From assembly GCA_030825115.1 (NCBI GenBank), contig JAPJQL010000036.1, forward strand, positions 1 through 34,841: a DNA stretch of 34,841 nt. The letters are read 5' to 3'. Origin of the DNA: Lachnospiraceae bacterium (GTDB taxonomy: Bacteria > Bacillota > Clostridia > Lachnospirales > Lachnospiraceae). The notes under the pieces are model-generated. The model searched no databases. It was not told where the DNA came from and saw nothing but the letters and a program-made list of their open reading frames with translations. A program made the position numbers and the translations under genes. Position 1 is the stretch's first letter. Every line of letters begins with the position of its first letter. Below, in pieces: positions 8,028 through 15,234 of this stretch.

Positions 8028-8725
8028 GCCGCACACCTCCATTCAAAGAGGGTGGGTATAGTATTATTATGTTTTACCCCCCCCCCTAAATTAGATTCAT
8101 TCTTCATACCTTTCCTCCCAGCCGGTATCCCAACGTATATCCCCGGTTCTCTTATTCTCCGTACTACCACCGCCCCTGCGCCAACCATACAGTTGCAGCA
8201 GATACTAACATTATTGCTAACTGTTACCCCCGCGCCAATCCATGTCCTGCTCCCCACCTCAACGTTTCCTGCCAAATGTGCGCCTACCGCTATGTGGACA
8301 TAATCCGCTATTCTACAATCATGATCCACTGAAGAGCAAGTATTGATAATGCAGCCTTCTCCAACTATACTTCCTGAATTGATAACTGCTCCTGCCATCA
8401 CTGCTGTGCCACAGCCGATTGTAACATTCCTTCCAATTACTGCTTGCGGATGCACCACTGTAGCAATAAAGGCGTTCATCTCATGCACCTGCTCCTGAAT
8501 TTTCTGTCTGATTTCTGCATCTCCTACTGCTACAAAAACATCAGCATCTTTTACATAATGGACTATTTCAGAGCTCTTTCCCATAACTGAGAAGCCATTA
8601 CATTCTGTCAGCTCATTATTATCATCCAAAAATATGATGTCTGAATATTTGTCCATTTTCAGAGCGGCATCTGCAACTACCTTCCCGTGCCCTGCTGCCC
8701 CAATTATGACCAGCCTTCTTTTCAT
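8024..8725 (-). CDS. pglD: PglD-like UDP-4-amino-sugar N-acetyltransferase
   Basis: The 233-aa product has the two-part PglD/NeuD architecture. The N-terminal Rossmann-like UDP-sugar domain is MKRRLVIIGAAGHGKVVADAA...IFLDDNN. The left-handed beta-helix of hexapeptide repeats follows from about residue 85 (VIGRNVTIGCGTAVMAGAVINSGSIVGEGCIINTCSS) with the catalytic-base histidine in SSVDHDC, as in Campylobacter PglD. It should acetylate the 4-amino group of UDP-4-amino-4,6-dideoxy-GlcNAc with acetyl-CoA to give UDP-diNAcBac. The family fold ends near GIPAGRKG. The last twenty or so residues (from NLGGGVKHNN) come from reading through a ten-G run and look non-homologous. The start overlaps pglC by 4 nt (ATGA) and has GGAGGAA upstream. 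Confidence 0.85.
   Translation of the reverse strand: MKRRLVIIGAAGHGKVVADAALKMDKYSDIIFLDDNNELTECNGFSVMGKSSEIVHYVKDADVFVAVGDAEIRQKIQEQVHEMNAFIATVVHPQAVIGRNVTIGCGTAVMAGAVINSGSIVGEGCIINTCSSVDHDCRIADYVHIAVGAHLAGNVEVGSRTWIGAGVTVSNNVSICCNCMVGAGAVVVRRIREPGIYVGIPAGRKGMKNESNLGGGVKHNNTIPTLFEWRCAA
8077..8086 (-). repeat. Homopolymer (G)10 at the pglD / ATP-grasp junction
   Basis: Ten C on the plus strand (ten G in the transcript) lie near the 3' end of pglD, after the conserved acetyltransferase fold. With ten G, translation continues to a TGA overlapping the ATP-grasp ATG. With nine G, a TAA follows immediately; with eleven, a TAA comes three codons later. Tract length would therefore change only the PglD tail and whether ribosomes reach the next start codon. 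Confidence 0.85.
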
Positions 8726-9402
8726 TCTGTTCCTCCACCACTCCCCAGAAATTCTTCCATCGTTGCAGAAGTATCCGAGCTGATACCCTCTCTAAGCAAT
8801 ACCGTATACAATGTCAGAAAAATTATCTTCCAATCTCCCAAAAAAGTAATATGATCTACATAATCCACATCATAATCAAACTTTTTTTCCCAACTTATAG
8901 CATTTCTTCCGTGCACCTGTGCATAGCCGGTAAAACCAGGGCGTACTTCATGGCGTCTTGCCTGATGCTCATTATATCTGTCAAGGTACTGAACTAGCAA
9001 AGGGCGCGGACCGACCACGCTCATATCACCTTTCAGCATGTTAATAAGTTCTGGCAATTCATCCAGCGACGTACTCCTTAATTTTTTGCCAAATGTAGTC
9101 AGTCTTTTCTCATCTGGCAGGAGATTACCATCCTTGTCTCTTGCATTAGTCATAGAACGGAACTTGTAAAGCTTAAAGATTTTCCCATCAAGTCCCGGTC
9201 TGTCCTGTGTAAATATTACCGGAGTACCAAGTTTCCATCGTATCATAAAAGCTGTGACCAACATAACAGGGCTTAACACAACAATTGCAGATAAAGCACA
9301 TATAAAATCCTGTGGACGTTTTATGTGTTTCTCATAAAAACCCTGATGATGAGGAACTTTACCTTCTTTCATTTTTTCAGTTCGTGTAATATTCTCTTCC
9401 AT
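8722..9402 (-). CDS. pglC: Initiating phosphoglycosyltransferase (PglC/WcaJ C-terminal type)
   Basis: The 226-aa product is a small monotopic phosphoglycosyl transferase. It has an N-terminal basic stretch, a re-entrant hydrophobic helix at about residues 33-55 (FICALSAIVVLSPVMLV), the conserved KFRSM, the catalytic Asp-Glu pair in SLDELPELINMLKGDMSVVGPRP, and RPGFTGYAQVHGRN. It transfers a sugar-1-phosphate from UDP-sugar to undecaprenyl phosphate on the cytoplasmic face, the first membrane step of repeat-unit assembly. With PglF, PglE and PglD encoded next to it, the likely donor is UDP-N,N'-diacetylbacillosamine; close relatives use galactose or GlcNAc-type donors, so the substrate is inferred from context. 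The size matches PglC (about 200 aa) rather than the long WbaP/WcaJ forms. Confidence 0.87.
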   Translation of the reverse strand: MEENITRTEKMKEGKVPHHQGFYEKHIKRPQDFICALSAIVVLSPVMLVTAFMIRWKLGTPVIFTQDRPGLDGKIFKLYKFRSMTNARDKDGNLLPDEKRLTTFGKKLRSTSLDELPELINMLKGDMSVVGPRPLLVQYLDRYNEHQARRHEVRPGFTGYAQVHGRNAISWEKKFDYDVDYVDHITFLGDWKIIFLTLYTVLLREGISSDTSATMEEFLGSGGGTE

Positions 9403-9414
9403 AATTTTATCTCT

Positions 9415-10671
9415 TTATACAAAGCAACGCTTCACTATCTCAATCACCACATCCTGCTGCTCCCCGGTCATCTTTATGTCACTGGGCAAGCAAAGCCCTC
9501 TGCGGAAAATATCCATGCCAACATCCAGCGGCAGGCCATCAGCTCCCTTTTCTCCACTATTTATATAAGCATTCGATCTGGCGCGCCCATTGCCCTCCCG
9601 TGTTATAAAAGGATTCATCCGGTATATCGGCTGCATATGCATCGGCTTCCAGATCGGTCGCCCTTCCGCGTTATACTTTGCCAACATTTCCAGGATCTCC
9701 GTCGGGCAGGTCCTGCCCGGCTCGCTGATATACAGGGCTTCTGTCTCGCCTCTTACCTGACGGCACATCGCCTCTTCGTCAACCAGCAGGCAGCTCAGCC
9801 AGAAGTTCGGCTCGCTGTTCTCAGTATCATACGGGTTCATCGATACAGGCAGCCCTTCCAGCCCTTCCTTATACCTCATATAAATCGCTTTTTTCAGTGC
9901 TATATGCTCCTCAAGATACGGCATCTGTCCCCGTACCACCCCCGCGATCACATTGCTCATCCGGTAGTTATAGCCAAGCTCCTCATGCTGATACCACGGG
10001 GCATTCTCACGGGCCTGTGTGGACCATTTCCGTGCCTTTTCAGCCGCTTCCCTGTCATCTGTCAGCAGCATCCCTCCGGAACTTCCTGTGATGATCTTGT
10101 TTCCGTTGAAGCTGATGACATTATATGTTCCAAATGTCCCCGTCTGGATCCCCTTATAAGAAGCCCCGAAAGACTCTGCCGCATCCTCTACAATCACCGC
10201 CCCCTGCCTGTCACAGATTGCTTTGATCTCATCGACCTTCCCCGGGGTGCCATAAAGATGGGCTACCACGACCACCTTCACCTCTGGGTAAGCTTCAAAC
10301 GCTTTTTCCAGTGCGGCCGGGTCCATATTCCAGGTATCCCGCTCCGTATCGATAAAGACAGCCTCGCCGCCCTCGTATTTTACCGGATTGACTGTAGCGT
10401 CAAAAGTAAGGTCAGAGCAGAATACCTTATCCCCCGGCTTTACGCCAGCCAGCTTTACAGCCAGGTGTAATGCCGCAGTCCCTGCCGACAGGGCCACAGC
10501 ATACCGGCATCCAATCTTTTCACAGGCAGCCCTTTCTACCTCATCAATATTCGCGCCCACAGTAGACATCCAGTTAGTCTCATACGCCTCCGTAACATAC
10601 CGGAGCTCATCCCCGTGCATCGTGGGCGACGACAGCCATATCTTTTTCTCAAACGCTTTCAGTTCCACCAT
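9415..10671 (-). CDS. pglE: PglE-like UDP-4-keto-sugar aminotransferase (DegT/DnrJ/EryC1)
   Basis: The 418-aa product is a fold-type I PLP aminotransferase of the sugar family. It has HGDELRYVTEAYETNWMSTVG near the N-terminus, ALSAGTAALHLA for phosphate binding, VEDAAESFGASYKG, and the Schiff-base lysine in SFNGNKIITGSSGG (about residue 185). It should transaminate UDP-4-keto-6-deoxy-GlcNAc with glutamate to the 4-amino sugar, the step between PglF and PglD. It is somewhat longer than Campylobacter PglE (about 386 aa). The ATG at 10671 is preceded by GAGG with a 5-nt gap; the in-frame GTG six bases upstream lies on the ribosome-binding site and is less likely. The gene is GC-rich, like those before it, and marks the border with the AT-rich half. 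Confidence 0.88.
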   Translation of the reverse strand: MVELKAFEKKIWLSSPTMHGDELRYVTEAYETNWMSTVGANIDEVERAACEKIGCRYAVALSAGTAALHLAVKLAGVKPGDKVFCSDLTFDATVNPVKYEGGEAVFIDTERDTWNMDPAALEKAFEAYPEVKVVVVAHLYGTPGKVDEIKAICDRQGAVIVEDAAESFGASYKGIQTGTFGTYNVISFNGNKIITGSSGGMLLTDDREAAEKARKWSTQARENAPWYQHEELGYNYRMSNVIAGVVRGQMPYLEEHIALKKAIYMRYKEGLEGLPVSMNPYDTENSEPNFWLSCLLVDEEAMCRQVRGETEALYISEPGRTCPTEILEMLAKYNAEGRPIWKPMHMQPIYRMNPFITREGNGRARSNAYINSGEKGADGLPLDVGMDIFRRGLCLPSDIKMTGEQQDVVIEIVKRCFV

Positions 10672-10685
10672 TCTCACCTCATCTT

Positions 10686-11201
10686 TTACAATCGTTCCAC
10701 AATCTCCAGCCCAACCTTCACGTCCACCTGCCGGCCAAACATCCCGGCTTCCAATACCGCCGTCCGCTTATGCCGGTCTATCTTCCTTATCTTCCCTTCC
10801 AGCCCCTTCATTGGGCCAGAAAGGATAACGGCCTGCTCTCCAACAATGCAGCCTTTTGACATCTCCGTCACATGCTTTTCATTCCCCAGCCGCTGCAACA
10901 GGGTCTTCTCCTGATCCCTGATGGGGATGAACTCACCCCCGGTCCCCAGGATCTTTGTCAGTTCCGGCACGGTCTTCAGTTCTTGGAACAGTTCCTCCAC
11001 CCGGTCTGTCACCAGAAAGATATACCCCGGGAACATCGTGAGCTGCTCTTTATGCCATTCTCCCTGGTAACGCTTCATCCTCTCATATTTGGGGATAAAG
11101 GACTCCGTGAGGATATTCCCATCGACGATCTTCCGGCACAGCTCTGCTGTCTCTTCTTCTTTCCCGGTCTTCACCTGAACCGCATACCAGTTCTCCATCA
11201 T
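10686..11201 (-). CDS. loaP: LoaP-type NusG paralogue, processive antiterminator
   Basis: The 171-aa product begins MMENWYAVQVKTGKEEE, the NGN domain of specialised NusG proteins. FPGYIFLVTD follows around residue 75, then a KOW domain containing GEQAVILSGPMKGLEGKIRKIDRHKRTAVLE. Free-standing NusG paralogues of this kind within Firmicutes polysaccharide or antibiotic clusters are LoaP: they ride RNA polymerase and suppress terminators in long operons after binding an RNA hairpin. Here it would help transcription cross the internal hairpins of a cluster longer than 17 kb. I chose the ATG at 11201 because the product then matches the family length and GGGGA lies just upstream; the in-frame ATG at 11249 would add 16 non-conserved residues. 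The UpxY family of Bacteroides is a functional analogue. Confidence 0.83.
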   Translation of the reverse strand: MMENWYAVQVKTGKEEETAELCRKIVDGNILTESFIPKYERMKRYQGEWHKEQLTMFPGYIFLVTDRVEELFQELKTVPELTKILGTGGEFIPIRDQEKTLLQRLGNEKHVTEMSKGCIVGEQAVILSGPMKGLEGKIRKIDRHKRTAVLEAGMFGRQVDVKVGLEIVERL

Positions 11202-11337
11202 GCATCCCCAGCCTTTCTCCCGCATTCCTCTTAGGGTAAGCTTCGCCATACCGTCCTCTTTCAGGCGGCCTTATCGTTCCGTGTTATAACCTCTTCTTCC
11301 CGAAACGCGGCAAAGCGACGATCCCGTTCCAAAGATT

Positions 11338-13335
11338 TTATCTGTTCTGTTCCGCCAGTTTTCTATGGCGGCTCTTCCATTCCACCCCTGCCGCAGCTTC
11401 CTGCAGTGCCAGGGAACCTTCTGTATCCCCGGCATCTACCACATCTGCCGGGTTTATGTCCGTACATTGCTGCTTCGCCTCTTTATAGTGATACCCCGGC
11501 ACCAGCTTCTTCACCATGCTGCGGATATCTCCCGTCTCCCGCCATACAGCTTCGTCCAGTTCCCACAGCCCTTCTTCAAATGCTTCATAGTCCATCTTGA
11601 TCGGCTGCCCCACAAAGATCCTGTTATTTCTTGTCTCCTCCAGCCCTTCCTCATCCATCAGCAGCTCCTCATACAACTTCTCCCCCGGCCTCAGCCCGGT
11701 AAACTCGATCTTGATGTCCTCATAAGGCTCGTACCCTGACAGCCGGATCAGCTTCTCCGCCATGTCAAGGATCCGCACAGGCTCCCCCATGTTCAGGACG
11801 AAGATCTCCCCGCCCTTCGCATAAGCCCCGGCCTGCAGCACCAGGCTCACGGCCTCGGGGATCGTCATAAAATAACGGATGATATCTTTATGGGTAACGG
11901 TCACCGGGCCGCCCTCTTCGATCTGCTGTTTAAACAGAGGAATGACGCTGCCGTTACTCCCCAGCACATTGCCAAACCGGACTGCCGCAAACTCCGTATC
12001 CCCTTTCCGGTTGCACATCTGGATCACCATCTCACACAGCCGCTTGCTGGCTCCCATGATGTTTGTCGGATTTACCGCTTTGTCGGTGGATATCAGGATA
12101 AACCTTTTTACTCCATACCGGATCGCCGCTTTTGCCGTCTTGTACGTGCCGATCACATTGTTCTTGATCGCCTCGTTCGGGCTGTCCTCCATCAGCGGCA
12201 CATGCTTGTGGGCCGCCGCATGGTAGACAACATCCGGCCGGTATGTCCGGAACAGATAGTCCAGCCGGTTGGTATTCCGCACCGATCCAATCAATACTTC
12301 CAGGTCCAGTTCTGGATGGCTGCGTTTCAGTTCCTGCTGGATGTCGTATGCATTATTTTCATACATGTCAAAGATGACCAGCCGTCCTACGCCATGGTCC
12401 GCCAGCTGGCGGCACAGCTCGCTCCCGATGGAGCCTCCTCCCCCGGTGACGAGGACCGTCTTTCCCTGTATGTAGCCCATGATCTCATCCAGGTTTACCT
12501 GGACCGGCTCTCTTCCGAGCAGGTCCTCGATCTTTACCTTCCGCAGCTTTGCTACCGTTACTTCTCCATTTGCGAGCTGGTACAGACCCGGAAGGATCTT
12601 CATCGTGCATCTGGTCTGCTGGCAGATCTCAATGATCTCTTTGATCTCAGAAGGCGTTGCAGACGGCATCGCGATATAGATCTCATGGATGTCCAGCTTC
12701 CCGGCCAGCTCCACGATGTCCTTCCGCGTCCCCTTTACAGGCACTCCATTGACAAACCGTCCCTTTTTGTTCACATCATCGTCCACGACACAGACCGGTT
12801 CTGCCGTAGATTTATCGCTGTTCTTCAGCTCCTTGATCAGCAGCGCCCCTCCCTGGCCGGCCCCTACGATCATGACCCTTTTTTTTCTGCCGGAGGACAT
12901 GGCAGCAAGGCGGTTCGTAAAAATACGGATAACTCTGTAACTAAAACGTCCTGTTCCAATAAAGATCAACATAAAAAGCAGCCACAGTACATGATAGCTT
13001 CTTGGCATCTGGTATCCCAGCAGCACCATGCCCGATATCTGGGCGGCAGAGGAAAACACACATGCCGCCATGATCATCGCGGCTTCCCGGATGCTTGCGC
13101 TGCCCCACATGGTAGAATACAGGCGGCACAAGGCAAAGATCAGGACCGTCAGTGCCGTTCCCACCAGGCTATAAGTAAGGACATTTTTTAAATATGCCTC
13201 CGGGATGCTGGCCACCATAAAATCAAACCGCACCAGCAGTGCCAGGACCGACGATACCTGGATCACGCAAATGTCCCAAAACAGGAACATCAGCCCCCTT
13301 ACCCACTTACTCTTTGGTAAAAAATTTTCAATCAT
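11338..13335 (-). CDS. pglF: PglF/CapD-type membrane UDP-GlcNAc 4,6-dehydratase
   Basis: The 665-aa product has four N-terminal membrane helices (about residues 10-130), a first nucleotide-binding domain (VMIVGAGQGGALLIKEL), and a C-terminal extended SDR domain with VLVTGGGGSIGSELCRQL, AAAHKHVPLMEDSPNEAIKNNV, STDKAVNPTNIMGASKRL and GLRPGEKLYEELL. Methionine replaces the usual catalytic tyrosine in MGASK, as in PglF, WbpM and CapD dehydratases. It converts UDP-GlcNAc to UDP-4-keto-6-deoxy-GlcNAc, the first step to bacillosamine. Length and layout equal the large PglF/WbpM class. The start is ATG at 13335 with GGAGGAG 7 nt upstream; the in-frame codons further up lack a ribosome-binding site. 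Related enzymes in other capsules lead to FucNAc or QuiNAc, so the product assignment depends on pglE and pglD nearby. Confidence 0.88.
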   Translation of the reverse strand: MIENFLPKSKWVRGLMFLFWDICVIQVSSVLALLVRFDFMVASIPEAYLKNVLTYSLVGTALTVLIFALCRLYSTMWGSASIREAAMIMAACVFSSAAQISGMVLLGYQMPRSYHVLWLLFMLIFIGTGRFSYRVIRIFTNRLAAMSSGRKKRVMIVGAGQGGALLIKELKNSDKSTAEPVCVVDDDVNKKGRFVNGVPVKGTRKDIVELAGKLDIHEIYIAMPSATPSEIKEIIEICQQTRCTMKILPGLYQLANGEVTVAKLRKVKIEDLLGREPVQVNLDEIMGYIQGKTVLVTGGGGSIGSELCRQLADHGVGRLVIFDMYENNAYDIQQELKRSHPELDLEVLIGSVRNTNRLDYLFRTYRPDVVYHAAAHKHVPLMEDSPNEAIKNNVIGTYKTAKAAIRYGVKRFILISTDKAVNPTNIMGASKRLCEMVIQMCNRKGDTEFAAVRFGNVLGSNGSVIPLFKQQIEEGGPVTVTHKDIIRYFMTIPEAVSLVLQAGAYAKGGEIFVLNMGEPVRILDMAEKLIRLSGYEPYEDIKIEFTGLRPGEKLYEELLMDEEGLEETRNNRIFVGQPIKMDYEAFEEGLWELDEAVWRETGDIRSMVKKLVPGYHYKEAKQQCTDINPADVVDAGDTEGSLALQEAAAGVEWKSRHRKLAEQNR

Positions 13336-13458
13336 ACTCTCTCCTCCCTCGTACCACGTCAGTGCAATGATACTTCCCTTGAACATCCTCACCAGACTAC
13401 AGGACCTTCCTGCAATCTGGTCAATCTGTTTCGACACATCTCCCATGCGGAAGAAACA

Positions 13459-13484
13459 GGAGGAAGCCCGATACGGACTCCTCC
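13459..13484 (-). terminator. Strong stem-loop between the secreted-protein gene and pglF (partial terminator or antitermination signal)
   Basis: On the minus strand an 11-bp GC-rich stem (13474-13484 with 13459-13470, one bulged base, 3-nt loop) lies just after the stop of the secreted-protein gene. It is followed by TGTTTCTTCC, a weak U tract. It could attenuate transcription between the export/regulation genes and the sugar genes, be an RNA processing site, or serve as a hairpin for LoaP. The sequence alone does not decide. Confidence 0.5.
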
Positions 13485-13503
13485 CTGCCCTCCAGCCTTC
13501 TGT

Positions 13504-14106
13504 TTATTTATGGATGACTGTCACAGTACCAGATCCAAACATCGTAAACGTAACCGTTTTTTTACTGAAATCGATCGCCGCCGGGTCTACTACTTTCCAC
13601 AGGCCGGTTGCATTCTCATAGTAAAGGATCTTCACATTCTGGAGCCCTTCGATCAGGTTCGGAATGTAGAGAGTCACCGTCGTCTCTCTGTTCGCCTCAC
13701 CTTTGGTCGCCGTGTCCTGCAGGACTACCGCCGCCGTCTGGGTCAGCGCCGCATACCCAGCCAGGTCAGGATTGCCCACCGCGGTTGCCAGGTCTGCCCC
13801 TGTATTGATGCTGTTGATGGAGGACACGACCGTCTCCGGAAGGCCGGCAACCTCCGCTGCGCCTACCGCAAAGGATGCCGCCACGTTCTCCGTCTGTGCC
13901 CCTGCCCCGTTTTCTGTCAGGGACTTTCCGTCGCTGGTAGTGCTGGCCATCCCGCTCTCATTCGTGGACGGTGTCGTGGTCGTCGTGTAGGAATCATTGT
14001 CATCGCTGCTCGCCCCAGTCGAAGGGCTCCACGCCGCCATCACGCTCATCGGTATGGCAGCCGCCATCACAACTGCCAGTAATGTTACCTTTACTTTCTT
14101 TTTCAT
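13504..14106 (-). CDS. Secreted Ser/Thr-rich protein of unknown function in capsule operon
   Basis: I do not recognise a family. The 200-aa product has a clear signal peptide (MKKKVKVTLLAVVMAAAIPMSVMA, cleavage likely after AMA-type MAA). A low-complexity Ser/Thr/Asp linker follows (SSDDNDSYTTTTTPSTNES), then an Ala/Val-rich segment of about 80 residues. A C-terminal module (from about VTLYIPNLIEGL to the end) looks like a short beta-sandwich with YYENATGLWKVVDP. No lipobox, sortase signal or catalytic motif is visible. It sits between the LCP ligase and PglF genes on the same strand, suggesting a role in polymer export, attachment or envelope sensing, but this is inference. The ATG at 14106 has AAAGGTG 6 nt upstream; a TTG at 14127 is less likely. 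Confidence 0.7.
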   Translation of the reverse strand: MKKKVKVTLLAVVMAAAIPMSVMAAWSPSTGASSDDNDSYTTTTTPSTNESGMASTTSDGKSLTENGAGAQTENVAASFAVGAAEVAGLPETVVSSINSINTGADLATAVGNPDLAGYAALTQTAAVVLQDTATKGEANRETTVTLYIPNLIEGLQNVKILYYENATGLWKVVDPAAIDFSKKTVTFTMFGSGTVTVIHK

Positions 14107-14193
14107 GCTGTTCACCTTTCCTTTCAATCTATTGGCAGGATCCCCTGCCCCTATAATCCAGCATATTGAGTGCTGGTCATAAGCAGCTTCCCT

Positions 14194-15234
14194 CTACCGC
14201 TTCCGGTAGAACAGGTCCAGGACCATCTCGAGGGTCCCATCCGGGTCATGGTGGAACTCGTCAAACCGTTCTGTTTCCACAGCCTTTCCGGGTATCGTCA
14301 GGATGTCATCCCCCGTCAGGGAGTCCTGCCCCTCCAGTACTGCCAGCCCCATTTTCAGATACCCGTCTTTTGGCATGTTGGTCACCATCTCCCGCTCGAC
14401 CACATTCATGATCTTGGTGATGATCCCGTCATCTACCAGCGCCTTCTGCCTGAGCGCTGTAAAATACCCCTGCAGGTACTGTTTCTGCTGATCCATCCGT
14501 GTGACCGCGCTGTGGGCAATCCTGCTGTCCCGGAACCGGACGAACTTTTCTGCCTGCTTGCCATGCAGCGTGACCCTGGCCCCTTTTACAAAGGACGGAT
14601 CGCTCCGTTCCATGCCGTCCACGGTCACAAGGACCGTCACACCGCCCACCATATCGTTGAGCTCCGGTATCAAGCTGGTGTTCATGGCAAGATACCCATC
14701 GATCTCCAGCCCCGACAACAGCCCCGACACCGCCTCTGAGAGCCGCTCGCAGCTCAGCTCCCTGCCGTCCCCATATCCGTAGGCAAGGGTGATATGCTGG
14801 ACATCCTTTCCCAGGACATTCCCGCTCAGGTCTGTCAGTGTGATCGGAGTCATCGTATCCCTGGGGATCATAAGAACCTTTACCCTGTTGGCAGCTACGT
14901 CGTGGGCGACGAGGAAGATGCCGTCCGCCTGGCCGCCCGCCCCGGTCACCTTTTTCTCCATAGGGCCGGAGGAATCGACCCCGATACAGAGTATCGCTTT
15001 TACCGTCGGCTTCCGCTCATATAGTTCCCCCCGATAGGAGATCAGACCTCGCTGTTCCTCTTCCTGCAGTACAAACGGAGATGCGGATATCCTCGCCTCC
15101 GTTTCCTTTTTCTGGCGGTACAGCCCCCAGCTGTCCCACGCAAACCAGATAAAGAGGAACGCCAGCGTTACGGCAGCCGCTGCATATACTTTTTTTCTGG
15201 TCTGCGTCCTATGGCCGTTCTGCTTTCTGCCCAT
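14194..15234 (-). CDS. LytR-CpsA-Psr (LCP) family glycopolymer ligase
   Basis: The 346-aa product has a short basic cytoplasmic tail, one membrane helix (about residues 17-34) and an extracellular LCP domain: VKAILCIGVDSSG, DGIFLVAHDVAANRVKVLMIPRDTMTPI with the conserved IPRDT arginine, a GYGDG-type region (ITLAYGYGDGRE), and conserved basic residues in KFVRFRDSR. LCP proteins transfer undecaprenyl-diphosphate-linked polymers to peptidoglycan or other acceptors, so they would fix this capsule to the wall. It overlaps the kinase gene by 26 nt, which indicates coupling. The spacing of the usual LCP motifs is conserved, although the sequence is somewhat diverged from CpsA. Firm family call. Confidence 0.88.
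   Translation of the reverse strand: MGRKQNGHRTQTRKKVYAAAAVTLAFLFIWFAWDSWGLYRQKKETEARISASPFVLQEEEQRGLISYRGELYERKPTVKAILCIGVDSSGPMEKKVTGAGGQADGIFLVAHDVAANRVKVLMIPRDTMTPITLTDLSGNVLGKDVQHITLAYGYGDGRELSCERLSEAVSGLLSGLEIDGYLAMNTSLIPELNDMVGGVTVLVTVDGMERSDPSFVKGARVTLHGKQAEKFVRFRDSRIAHSAVTRMDQQKQYLQGYFTALRQKALVDDGIITKIMNVVEREMVTNMPKDGYLKMGLAVLEGQDSLTGDDILTIPGKAVETERFDEFHHDPDGTLEMVLDLFYRKR

Noticed and set aside
9325..10470. Long plus-strand open frame (381 residues) opposite pglE and pglC
   Set aside because: Also an antisense shadow of well-identified genes; no ribosome-binding site and no recognisable domain.
11890..13191. Long plus-strand open frame (433 residues) opposite pglF
   Set aside because: It is a mirror frame of a GC-rich gene, with composition rich in His, Arg, Gln and Leu, as expected of an antisense shadow. 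No start signal or family resemblance.
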